A stretch of DNA of 7,943 nt from Candidatus Dadabacteria bacterium (GTDB lineage Bacteria; J088). Each line of letters opens with the position of its first letter. Positions within the stretch are counted from its first letter, which is position 1. The stretch spans positions 1 to 7,943 of the forward strand of contig RFIY01000256.1 of NCBI GenBank assembly GCA_003695505.1, written 5' to 3'. A program made the position numbers and the translations under genes. The notes below the pieces were generated by a model, which saw nothing but the letters and a program-made list of their open reading frames with translations, had not been told where the DNA came from and ran no database searches. Of the stretch, positions 1-5,405 are shown piece by piece.

Positions 1-558
1 CCCGCGCCCGAGCGCATCCAGTTCGCGCAGCAGTTTGGCGCGTAACCCGGAGGACAGGCGCCCCTGCAGTCGATCCAGCGCCTTCTGGATCGCGTCGAGG
101 CGGGTTGACGCCGCATTGAGTACGCTGCGCCGATGCTCGGGCGGCAAGGTTCCATTCAACCCGGTCCGTTCGAGCAGACCGCGGATTTCCCGCAACTTGA
201 GCAACTCCGAGTTCTTGTCTTCTTCGCTGAACAAGACGTCCCAGGAAATCACCTTTGCGCCATCGCGTGCAAGATTCTCGACCGCATCGCCCATGCGACT
301 GCGACTGAATGGCCAGCGCCCAAGGTCGTCGAGCGTCTTATCGTCGATATCGACGATCACGATCTTGTCCGATGCCGGCTGCGTCCCGCGCACCAGCAGT
401 CGGAAATCGTATACTTTGAGCTCAAACAGATCGAGAATTTCGAGTGCTGGAATGTGCCGACGCGCGCCAAACAGCATCAGGGTCAGTACAACGGCCGTCA
501 TCAGGATCGAAATCCTGAATGGCGTCAGGTGAAAAACGAAGCGGAACAGACGTTTCAA
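1..558 (-). CDS. CHASE2-domain membrane sensor protein, N-terminal part (cut by window edge)
   Basis: This frame is open for 186 codons from a TTG start and runs off the left edge. TTG is preferred because GGAGAG (569-564) lies 5 nt upstream and no ATG or GTG occurs in this frame before the upstream stop at 615-613. Residues about 13-31 form a hydrophobic membrane helix, after a short basic N-terminus (KRLFR). Residues about 40-114 match the opening of a CHASE2 domain: the LKVYDFRLLVRG segment, then KIVIVDIDDKTLDDLGRWPF and AKVISWDVLFSEED. CHASE2 is an extracytoplasmic sensory domain, usually followed by three membrane helices and then an output domain such as an adenylate/guanylate cyclase, histidine kinase or serine/threonine kinase. 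The output domain lies outside the window, so the signalling class is unknown. Residues 115-186 are charged and helix-prone, a long insertion inside the sensor. The gene lies 94 nt downstream of the methyltransferase on the same strand, with no clear terminator between them. Confidence 0.85.
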   Translation of the reverse strand, partial: MKRLFRFVFHLTPFRISILMTAVVLTLMLFGARRHIPALEILDLFELKVYDFRLLVRGTQPASDKIVIVDIDDKTLDDLGRWPFSRSRMGDAVENLARDGAKVISWDVLFSEEDKNSELLKLREIRGLLERTGLNGTLPPEHRRSVLNAASTRLDAIQKALDRLQGRLSSGLRAKLLRELDALGRG

Positions 559-652
559 GCTGGCTCTCCATAAAGCGGCTGCCGCCGCAGGGAAGGGATT
601 CTGCGCAACATCTTAGTCAATGGAGCCTGCTCCGTCAACGGATTACACTTCG

Positions 653-1345
653 TCAAACGGACGGTTTGCGCAGCACCAGCGCCAGTTCTGGCAAAATACC
701 CCTCCGCCAGCGGAACGGCAACATCCCATGCAAATAGGTCCAGAAGTCCTCGACCTCGAATCCGGCCGCTTCGAAAAACCCGATCCAGCCGCGATGATCG
801 CGCATCCCGAAGTGGTGTTCCATCCGGTCTGGAATTGCATAAAAAATCCGCCGGATCACCGACCGGTTCGGCGTGGTGATCAGCCAGTGCCCACCAGGTT
901 CGAGAATCCGCAACACGTCGGCGGCGGCAGCCGGCTGATGCTCGTAACGCAGGTGCTCGACGACGTCCGTTGCGAAGACCGTACGAAACGAATTGTCGGA
1001 GTATGGCAGTGGCTCCACCCCCAGTGTCGCGGTCGCGAACTGATGGTCTGGATAGAGCTGACGCGCAACTTCGATCGCATGCTCGCTGACATCGACCCCG
1101 TGCAGCTCTCCCCGCCCTTCGAAACGGTTCAGGAAGTAGCCGTACGCGCAACCGATATCGAGCAGCTTCGGCCCTTCGACCCACGGCTCAAACCAGTGTG
1201 CAAGCCGGTTGAAATAGGGACGTACATCCTTGTAGCCGCCAAAAATCTTGTAGAAAAAGCTGTCTCGTCCAGAGTAGTAATGCTCGGTATAGATCGATCG
1301 ATACTCGCTGTCTGTTTTCTGCACTGGCTCCTGCTTCGCGCTCAT
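653..1345 (-). CDS. Class I SAM-dependent methyltransferase (Methyltransf_11/23-like)
   Basis: A 230-aa soluble protein with the Rossmann-like methyltransferase fold. Motif I, which binds SAM, is LLDIGCAYGYFL (residues 61-72). The acidic residue that contacts the ribose is in GVDVSEHAI (83-91). Motif IV is FATDVVEHL (124-132), and the post-motif strand is LEPGGHWLITTPN (148-160). A region with EHHFGMRDHRGW and FFEAAGFEVEDFW (176-202) resembles the C-terminal part of small-molecule and glycan/lipid-type methyltransferases. No signal peptide or membrane segment is seen. The ATG start is supported by GGAGG (1357-1353) 7 nt upstream. The substrate cannot be read from the sequence. The gene begins only 31 nt after the 3' end of the tRNA-Leu gene on the same strand, with no terminator or promoter evident between them, so it may be transcribed with the tRNA. 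The family call is firm; no specific reaction can be assigned. Confidence 0.9.
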   Translation of the reverse strand: MSAKQEPVQKTDSEYRSIYTEHYYSGRDSFFYKIFGGYKDVRPYFNRLAHWFEPWVEGPKLLDIGCAYGYFLNRFEGRGELHGVDVSEHAIEVARQLYPDHQFATATLGVEPLPYSDNSFRTVFATDVVEHLRYEHQPAAAADVLRILEPGGHWLITTPNRSVIRRIFYAIPDRMEHHFGMRDHRGWIGFFEAAGFEVEDFWTYLHGMLPFRWRRGILPELALVLRKPSV

Positions 1346-1376
1346 CTGGCATCCTCCGCTCGGGCGATGTTCTCAG

Positions 1377-1459
1377 TGCGGCTGGCGGGAATCGAACCCG
1401 CACGGGCAATGCCCACGGGATTTTAAGTCCCGAGTGTCTACCAGTTCCACCACAGCCGC
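1377..1459 (-). tRNA. tRNA-Leu (anticodon UAA)
   Basis: The minus strand folds into a class II tRNA of 83 nt. The acceptor stem GCGGCTG (1459-1453) pairs with CAGCCGC (1384-1378), with discriminator A at 1377. The D-arm is GTG/CAC with GGTAGA in the loop. The anticodon stem CGGGA/TCCCG encloses the loop CTTAAAA, giving anticodon UAA. A long variable arm (GGGC-ATT-GCCC) marks a leucine-type class II tRNA. The T-arm is GCGGG-TTCGATT-CCCGC. CCA is not encoded: the discriminator is followed by CTG, so the tail must be added by nucleotidyltransferase. This tRNA reads UUA and UUG codons. It has its own upstream promoter and lies directly upstream of the methyltransferase gene. Confidence 0.97.
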
Positions 1460-1497
1460 CGTCGTGACGGGATCGGGATGTCCGTCCCGGTTCCTAG

Positions 1498-1506
1498 ATG
1501 ATACCA
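1498..1506 (-). promoter_or_regulatory. Extended -10 promoter for tRNA-Leu
   Basis: On the minus strand TGGTATCAT gives an extended -10 element (TGn followed by TATCAT, 5 of 6 matches to TATAAT). It would start transcription about 30 nt before the tRNA 5' end. The -35 region (TTTCAA with 17-nt spacing) is poor, in keeping with an extended -10 promoter. The leader between contains a short CGGGA/TCCCG hairpin. Confidence 0.5.
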
Positions 1507-1544
1507 ATGCCAGCGCCCCCTTGAAATCGGGGCGCGGACAAAAA

Positions 1545-1562
1545 ATTGACACGCGAGTCAAT
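1545..1562. promoter_or_regulatory. Putative operator, 18-bp near-perfect palindrome over the -35 box
   Basis: The sequence ATTGACaCGCGaGTCAAT is symmetric apart from the two lower-case A positions. The 6-bp half-sites ATTGAC/GTCAAT flank a symmetric CGCG core. It covers the whole -35 hexamer of the thiolase promoter, so a dimer bound here would block RNA polymerase. Size and symmetry fit TetR/AcrR-family sites, which commonly control acyl-CoA catabolic genes. That regulator assignment is inference, and no regulator gene is present in the window. Confidence 0.55.
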
Positions 1563-1575
1563 AATCGGGTATGAT
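1546..1575 (+). promoter_or_regulatory. Sigma70 promoter of the thiolase gene
   Basis: A perfect -35 hexamer TTGACA (1546-1551) is followed after 18 nt by TATGAT (1570-1575, 5 of 6 matches). The expected transcription start is near 1582, giving an untranslated leader of about 110 nt before the thiolase ATG at 1693. This is the best promoter match in the window. Its -35 box lies inside an 18-bp palindrome, so the gene is probably repressed by a protein bound there. Confidence 0.75.
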
Positions 1576-1648
1576 TGTCGTAGAACCGGCACGGCGCTGG
1601 TTCCCGGACCTGCACACCAGCCGGGTGCAAGGCTGTTATTTGTAACTT

Positions 1649-1668
1649 CTCTTTCTGGACGGAAAGAG
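1649..1668 (+). other. Hairpin in the thiolase mRNA leader
   Basis: CTCTTTC (1649-1655) and GAAAGAG (1662-1668) form a perfect 7-bp stem with a 6-nt loop, TGGACG. It ends 9 nt before the AAGGAG ribosome binding site (1678-1683). It has no U-tract, so it is not a terminator. It could affect mRNA stability or translation, but the stem is AU/GC mixed and short, and no known riboswitch class is recognised. Confidence 0.35.
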
Positions 1669-1692
1669 CAACCATCGAAGGAGTGATGCCCT

Positions 1693-2874
1693 ATGTCACG
1701 CAAGGTATGTGTGATCGGTGTCGGTATGAGCAAGTTCGCCAAGCCTGGCGCAAGTCCCGAATATAACGAAATGGCAAAGGTGGCCGGCGAAACCGCGCTC
1801 AAGGACGCCGGTATTCCGTACGAAGCTGTCGAGCAGGCCTACGCCGGCTACGTCTACGGCGACAGCACCTGCGGCCAGCGCGCCGTCTATGAGCTGGGCC
1901 TGACGGGCATTCCGGTCGTCAACGTCAACAACAACTGTTCGACCGGTTCGACCGCGCTGTTCCTGGCGCGGCAGGCCATCGAGGGTGGTCTTGCCGAATG
2001 CGTCCTCGCGCTCGGCTTCGAAAAGATGGAAAAGGGCGCGCTGATGAGCAAGTTCACGGATCGCCTGAATCCGATGGACAAGCACGTCACGACGATGATG
2101 GAAGTCCAGGGCATGGCTCCCGCCCCCGCAGCCGCACAGATGTTCGGCGGCGCAGGGCGCGAATACCGCGAAAAGTATGGTGTGTCGAACGAATCGTTCG
2201 CAAAGATTGCGCTCAAGAACCGTACGCACGCGGCCAACAACCCGTACGCGATTTTCAATCAGCCGTTGACACTCGAAGACATCCTCAACGCGCCGATGGT
2301 CTTCGATCCGCTGACGCGCTACCAGTGCTGCCCGCCAACCTGTGGCGCAGCCGCCGCAATCGTCTGCTCGGAAGAATTCGCGAAGAAGCACGGCCACAGC
2401 AATCCGGTCTACATTGCCGCGCAGGCGATGGCGACCGACCTGCCCTCCTCCTTCGAAGAGAAGAGCATGATGAAGGTCGTCGGTTTCGACATGGCCAAAA
2501 AAGCCGCGGATGAAGTCTATGAAAAGTCCGGCCTTGGCCCCGAAGACGTCGATGTCATCGAGCTGCACGACTGCTTCTCGGCCAACGAGATGATCACTTA
2601 CGAGGTCCTTGGCCTTGCAGGTGAAGGTGAAGCCGGCAAGCTGATCGAGGACGGCGAAGTCACCTATGGCGGCAAGTGGGTCGTCAATCCATCGGGCGGC
2701 CTGCTCAGCAAGGGCCATCCGCTCGGTGCTACCGGTCTGGCGCAGTGCACCGAACTGGTCTGGCAGCTTCAGGGCCGTGCCGACAAGCGGCAGGTCGAAA
2801 ATGCCCGTGTCGCTCTGCAGCACAACATCGGTCTGGGTGGCGCAGCCGTCGTCACGATGTACCGCAAGGACTGA
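1693..2874 (+). CDS. SCP2/SCPx-type thiolase (lipid-transfer protein family)
   Basis: A 393-aa thiolase-superfamily enzyme. The nucleophilic cysteine is Cys82 in VNNNCSTGS, where the acyl-enzyme forms. Further signatures are [12 protein letters not shown] (211-222), [10 protein letters not shown] (290-299) and the catalytic-histidine loop [14 protein letters not shown] (335-348, His342). Near the C-terminus, [14 protein letters not shown] replaces the second catalytic cysteine motif of ordinary thiolases; this HN-type ending is typical of the SCP2/SCPx subfamily. In animals the SCPx thiolase cleaves branched-chain and sterol side-chain 3-oxoacyl-CoAs. Here only the thiolase part is present, with no C-terminal SCP2 lipid-binding domain. 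The physiological substrate is open; bacterial relatives also act with a DUF35 partner as aldolases in sterol side-chain loss, but no DUF35 gene is adjacent. The start is supported by AAGGAG (1678-1683), 9 nt upstream. The gene stands alone, between its own promoter and a strong terminator. Confidence 0.93.
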   Translation: MSRKVCVIGVGMSKFAKPGASPEYNEMAKVAGETALKDAGIPYEAVEQAYAGYVYGDSTCGQRAVYELGLTGIPVVNVNNNCSTGSTALFLARQAIEGGLAECVLALGFEKMEKGALMSKFTDRLNPMDKHVTTMMEVQGMAPAPAAAQMFGGAGREYREKYGVSNESFAKIALKNRTHAANNPYAIFNQPLTLEDILNAPMVFDPLTRYQCCPPTCGAAAAIVCSEEFAKKHGHSNPVYIAAQAMATDLPSSFEEKSMMKVVGFDMAKKAADEVYEKSGLGPEDVDVIELHDCFSANEMITYEVLGLAGEGEAGKLIEDGEVTYGGKWVVNPSGGLLSKGHPLGATGLAQCTELVWQLQGRADKRQVENARVALQHNIGLGGAAVVTMYRKD

Positions 2875-2903
2875 TTGCCCGGTCCTGCGCAATCCGCATG
2901 CAG

Positions 2904-2935
2904 AAACGGGCCGCCCCTCCGGGCGGCCCGTTTTT
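2904..2935. terminator. Rho-independent terminator between convergent genes
   Basis: AAACGGGCCGCCC (2904-2916), loop CTCC (2917-2920) and GGGCGGCCCGTTT (2921-2933) form a 13-bp perfect stem followed by more T residues (to 2935). It ends thiolase transcription 29 nt after its stop codon. Read on the minus strand it follows the WS/DGAT stop by about 35 nt and has a shorter T run (TTTCTG), so it probably serves both convergent genes. Confidence 0.92.
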
Positions 2936-2968
2936 ATTGTCCTGCGGCGGTTGCGGCAGGCAGGTTCC

Positions 2969-4555
2969 TCAATCCTTGCGCGCGTTCAGTCGGTCAAGCG
3001 GATTTTGTCCCAATGTTGATGCGGCTTTCCGGGATCGCCTGGACGGCACTGCGGAGCGGGTCTTGCGTGTCGAGGTGTTGGCCCGGGCGCGAGGCTTGCT
3101 TTGCGCGGGCTTCTTGCGTCGCCCTGCACCGGATCCGGTCTGCGCAGACTTTGGCAGCAGGCGCCGTGCAAACTCGCGGTATTCGGCCTCGATCGCCGCA
3201 CCGATCCGCTCGGGATCGGAAACCTGTTCCGCATCGACGTAGACGCCAAAACCCAACGTATTGCCATAGCTCAGCAACGTAATATTCAGTCCAACCCCTT
3301 CCATCACCGGGCCGATCGGGCAGATCGCCTCGACCGGATAACCTGCCAGCGTCCGCGTCTCCGGTGTACCCGGGATGTTCGAAACGATGAGGTTGTGGAC
3401 CGGCGGCGCGACTTCGGTCAGTCCACTTTCCCGATAGAGATCGATGGCAAGCCGAAAGCCCGGGGCGTTGAACTCTGCCCATTCCTCGAGAATCTCACCG
3501 CCGACCGCGCCGTGTTCGGTCTTGGCCTGCTGCGCATCGGCATGGATGGTCTGCAGGCGTTCGACAGGATCGGCGATATCAGTGGCGAGTGTCGCCCACA
3601 TGCCCGAAACGCGGTTGCGAACTTCCTGCTCATCTGGCCGGCGCACCGATACGGGCACCATGGCGATCAGCGACTGCTCGGGGATGCCGCCATGTTCGTC
3701 CAGATAACGGCGCAACCCGCCGCCGACGATCGCCAGTACCAGGTCGTTCAGCGTGACCCCGGCAGCGGCCTTGATCGCTCTGAGGCGATCCATCGGCAAG
3801 ATGATCTGGGCGTAGTCCCGTCGTGCACTCAATTGATGATTGAACAGCGTCTGCGGCGCCCGGTATGGCGCGGCGCGCACATGGTCTGAGCCGGCCTGAT
3901 GCGTTTGCAATTGTCGCTCGGTCCGTAGCAGGGCAACCACCCCGCGAACCGAGTCGCGCACAACGCGCAACAACTTCTCGGGGCGCCTGACCAGATGCTG
4001 CAACGCGATGCGCACCAGCTCCGCACGCTCCGGCACGGGTTCACCCGTGATCGCACGCGGCAATGCACGCAGCCCGGCCCCGCTCTCTGGATCGCACGCA
4101 TTCAATGTCAGCCTTGCGCCGGAGACGCCATCGACCAGCGCGTGGTGGTACTTGAAGAACAGCGCAAAGCGTCCGTCCGGAAGGCCTTCGATCAACCAGG
4201 CCTGCCAGAGCGGATAGCGACGGTCGAGCCGCCCGCAGGCCAGCCTGCCGATCAGTTGCTCGAACGTCCGCATCGTCGCCGGCTGCGGTAGCGCGATGTG
4301 ATGAAGGTGGTGCGCCAGATCGAAGTCCGGGTCATCGATCCACCACGGATGATCCAGCGCAAGCGGCACTTCGACCAGACGCCGCCGAAACTCGGGATAC
4401 TCGCGAACTCTGTTCGACAGGGCCGACCAGATCCCGGCAAATGCCGGCGCGTCATCTCCGTTCAGATCACAGATCACGGTATAGCAGACGTTGAAATGCA
4501 TCGTTGCCGTTTCCATGTACAGAAACGATGCATCGATTCCGTTCAATTGTTGCAT
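2969..4555 (-). CDS. Wax ester synthase / diacylglycerol acyltransferase (WS/DGAT)
   Basis: A 528-aa bifunctional acyltransferase that esterifies fatty alcohol or diacylglycerol with acyl-CoA to make storage wax ester or triacylglycerol. The active-site motif HHALVDG (HHxxxDG) is at residues 137-143, preceded by PLWQAWLIEGL. Other family signatures are NDLVLAIVGGGLRRYL (270-285), VSNIPG (391-396) and GVGLNITLLSYG near 420-431. The N-terminus, MQQLNGIDASFLYMET, is the usual family opening. The ATG at 4555 is chosen because GAGGAG (4571-4566) lies 10 nt upstream; a GTG at 4573 in frame overlaps that site and is less likely. The conserved part ends near residue 468. About 60 further residues form a basic, low-complexity tail rich in Lys, Arg, Ser, Ala and Pro, which is unusual for the family. 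The gene is last in a cluster with the Fe-S scaffold and Rieske genes, 65 nt after the Rieske stop. Confidence 0.95.
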   Translation of the reverse strand: MQQLNGIDASFLYMETATMHFNVCYTVICDLNGDDAPAFAGIWSALSNRVREYPEFRRRLVEVPLALDHPWWIDDPDFDLAHHLHHIALPQPATMRTFEQLIGRLACGRLDRRYPLWQAWLIEGLPDGRFALFFKYHHALVDGVSGARLTLNACDPESGAGLRALPRAITGEPVPERAELVRIALQHLVRRPEKLLRVVRDSVRGVVALLRTERQLQTHQAGSDHVRAAPYRAPQTLFNHQLSARRDYAQIILPMDRLRAIKAAAGVTLNDLVLAIVGGGLRRYLDEHGGIPEQSLIAMVPVSVRRPDEQEVRNRVSGMWATLATDIADPVERLQTIHADAQQAKTEHGAVGGEILEEWAEFNAPGFRLAIDLYRESGLTEVAPPVHNLIVSNIPGTPETRTLAGYPVEAICPIGPVMEGVGLNITLLSYGNTLGFGVYVDAEQVSDPERIGAAIEAEYREFARRLLPKSAQTGSGAGRRKKPAQSKPRARANTSTRKTRSAVPSRRSRKAASTLGQNPLDRLNARKD

Positions 4556-4576
4556 CCGGAGTCGACTCCTCACATA

Positions 4577-4595
4577 TGAACCCGATTCAGGTTCA
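4577..4595. repeat. Inverted repeat upstream of the WS/DGAT gene
   Basis: TGAACC (4577-4582) and GGTTCA (4590-4595) are separated by 7 nt in the 65-nt gap between the Rieske stop and the WS/DGAT start. It may be a regulatory site or an mRNA hairpin just ahead of the GAGGAG ribosome binding site. No T-tract follows, so it is not a terminator, and I see no good promoter hexamers around it. Confidence 0.35.
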
Positions 4596-4620
4596 GAATA
4601 ACAGGCAGATCTGACGGCAT

Positions 4621-4968
4621 TTATTGATCGAGATCAGCAAGCTGCTGTCCGGCGCGCACACACAACTCGACCTGCCCCTCCTGGACACGCACCGGAACAG
4701 CAATCAGCGGACCATCCGCCGGCGGGCAACGAATTTCTCCGGTCTCCACGGCGAAACAGGCGCCATGCCAGGGGCAGACAATTTCGTCGCGATCGACATA
4801 CCCCGTGGAAAGGGGGTAGTCCACATGCGTACAGCGGTCCTCGTAGGCATAGACGGCGTATCCGCGCCGCACGACGATCGCCGCGAACCCGCCTGGCGAT
4901 ACGGGGATGATCTCTGCCTCGGGAATGTCATCCAGCGGCCCAATCGAAACCCAGGACGAATCAGTCAT
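4621..4968 (-). CDS. Rieske [2Fe-2S] ferredoxin, single-domain
   Basis: A 115-aa soluble electron-transfer protein. The two Rieske ligand boxes are RCTHVDYPLSTG (Cys46, His48) and CPWHGACF (Cys65, His68), which hold a [2Fe-2S] cluster by two Cys and two His. The rest fits a small ferredoxin of the NirD/biphenyl-dioxygenase ferredoxin type: an N-terminal VSIGPLDDIPEAEIIPV strand pair and a C-terminal PLIAVPVRVQEGQVELCV strand pair. No membrane segment is present, unlike cytochrome bc1 Rieske subunits. The ATG at 4968 is inside the end of the upstream scaffold gene (ATGACTGA, 8-nt overlap), which suggests translational coupling; a GTGGGG stretch just upstream can serve as ribosome binding site. 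A longer in-frame reading back to 5100 is rejected because it only translates scaffold sequence. The partner oxygenase or reductase is not in the window. Confidence 0.92.
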   Translation of the reverse strand: MTDSSWVSIGPLDDIPEAEIIPVSPGGFAAIVVRRGYAVYAYEDRCTHVDYPLSTGYVDRDEIVCPWHGACFAVETGEIRCPPADGPLIAVPVRVQEGQVELCVRAGQQLADLDQ

Positions 4969-5326
4969 GATCCCCACCCAATGCCACGGCTCGGCGGGCC
5001 GCATCGAGCGGCAATAGCAGACATTCGCGCCGTGATGGCGGCAGCACCGGATCGTCGAGCAGGTGCAACAACTGCGCCTCATCCATCTGATCGAGCGCAC
5101 GCGCTGGTTTGCCTTTGAGCCATTCGGTCAGAACCGAAGCCGCCGCCGTCGTCACCGCGCAGCACTGCCCCTCGAACGCGGCGTCTTCGACGACGCCATC
5201 GTGTACGGTCAGCGCGATCGTCAGGTCGTCGCCGCACAGACGTCCCGTCTCGTGACGAACATGTGTTGCCTGCGGGTTTGCTCTGCGGTTCAGTGGCCGA
5301 CTATAGTATTGCAGGAGGCGATCCAT
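4961..5326 (-). CDS. IscU/SufU/NifU-N-like Fe-S cluster scaffold protein
   Basis: A 121-aa protein matching the NifU N-terminal (IscU/SufU) fold on which Fe-S clusters are assembled. The three cluster-ligand cysteines are visible: Cys31 in LCGDDL, with the usual Asp33; Cys56 in FEGQCCAVTTAAAS; and Cys102 in RRECLLLPL. The usual Gly before the second cysteine is replaced by Cys55. After it comes LTEWLKGKPARAL, the typical helix. The N-terminus (MDRLLQYYSRPLNRR) resembles the family opening of the type HYxxPRN. The ATG at 5326 is chosen from that match; its ribosome binding site is weak and the open frame continues further upstream, so the start is less certain than the family. The gene overlaps the Rieske gene by 8 nt, and it may load the cluster of that ferredoxin. 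No cysteine desulfurase or other isc/suf gene lies nearby. Confidence 0.85.
   Translation of the reverse strand: MDRLLQYYSRPLNRRANPQATHVRHETGRLCGDDLTIALTVHDGVVEDAAFEGQCCAVTTAAASVLTEWLKGKPARALDQMDEAQLLHLLDDPVLPPSRRECLLLPLDAARRAVALGGDHD
5278..5307 (+). promoter_or_regulatory. Possible promoter of the TonB-dependent receptor
   Basis: TTGCTC (5278-5283, 3 of 6) and TATAGT (5302-5307, 5 of 6) are spaced by 18 nt. Transcription would start near 5314, about 90 nt before the receptor ATG. The elements lie inside the first codons of the divergent scaffold gene. The -10 is part of the 8-bp palindrome ACTATAGT (5300-5307). No Fur-box-like sequence was recognised nearby. Confidence 0.35.
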
Positions 5327-5405
5327 GGGGCCGAGTCGCACAGTCCATTCGGGAAAAACACAGCTAACCGGCGCTTGGACTACAGCGTACAGGAGAAACA
5401 GGCAA

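Noticed and set aside
35-573. Two overlapping plus-strand open frames at the left edge
   Set aside because: They are antisense to the CHASE2 gene, rich in Arg/Ser or Gln and without recognisable motifs; the minus-strand reading gives a clear family match.
559-652. Short hairpins (GGAGC-CT-GCTCC and GCGG-CTG-CCGC) between methyltransferase and CHASE2 gene
   Set aside because: Stems are only 4-5 bp with tiny loops and no T-tract, so they do not support a terminator. Nothing else is seen in this gap.
620-1426. Long plus-strand open frame ending in LAGIEPARAMPTGF
   Set aside because: It is antisense to the methyltransferase and the tRNA. Its C-terminus is the other common tRNA mistranslation, and the rest has no recognisable family features.
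1373-1675. Minus-strand open frame ending in ELVDTRDLKSRG-type sequence across the tRNA
   Set aside because: This is the well-known false protein made by translating a tRNA-Leu gene; the tRNA structure explains the conservation.
1696-2892. 398-codon open frame antisense to the thiolase
   Set aside because: It mirrors almost exactly the thiolase gene, a usual result of GC-rich codon bias. The translation has no domain features, while the plus strand carries all thiolase motifs.
3101-3889. 262-codon plus-strand open frame inside the WS/DGAT region
   Set aside because: Antisense shadow of the acyltransferase; no family signature and no ribosome binding site of note.
5325-5405. 27-residue upstream extension of the TonB-dependent receptor
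   Set aside because: It would place 27 polar residues before the signal peptide. AGGAG before the ATG at 5406 and the signal peptide position favour the shorter protein.
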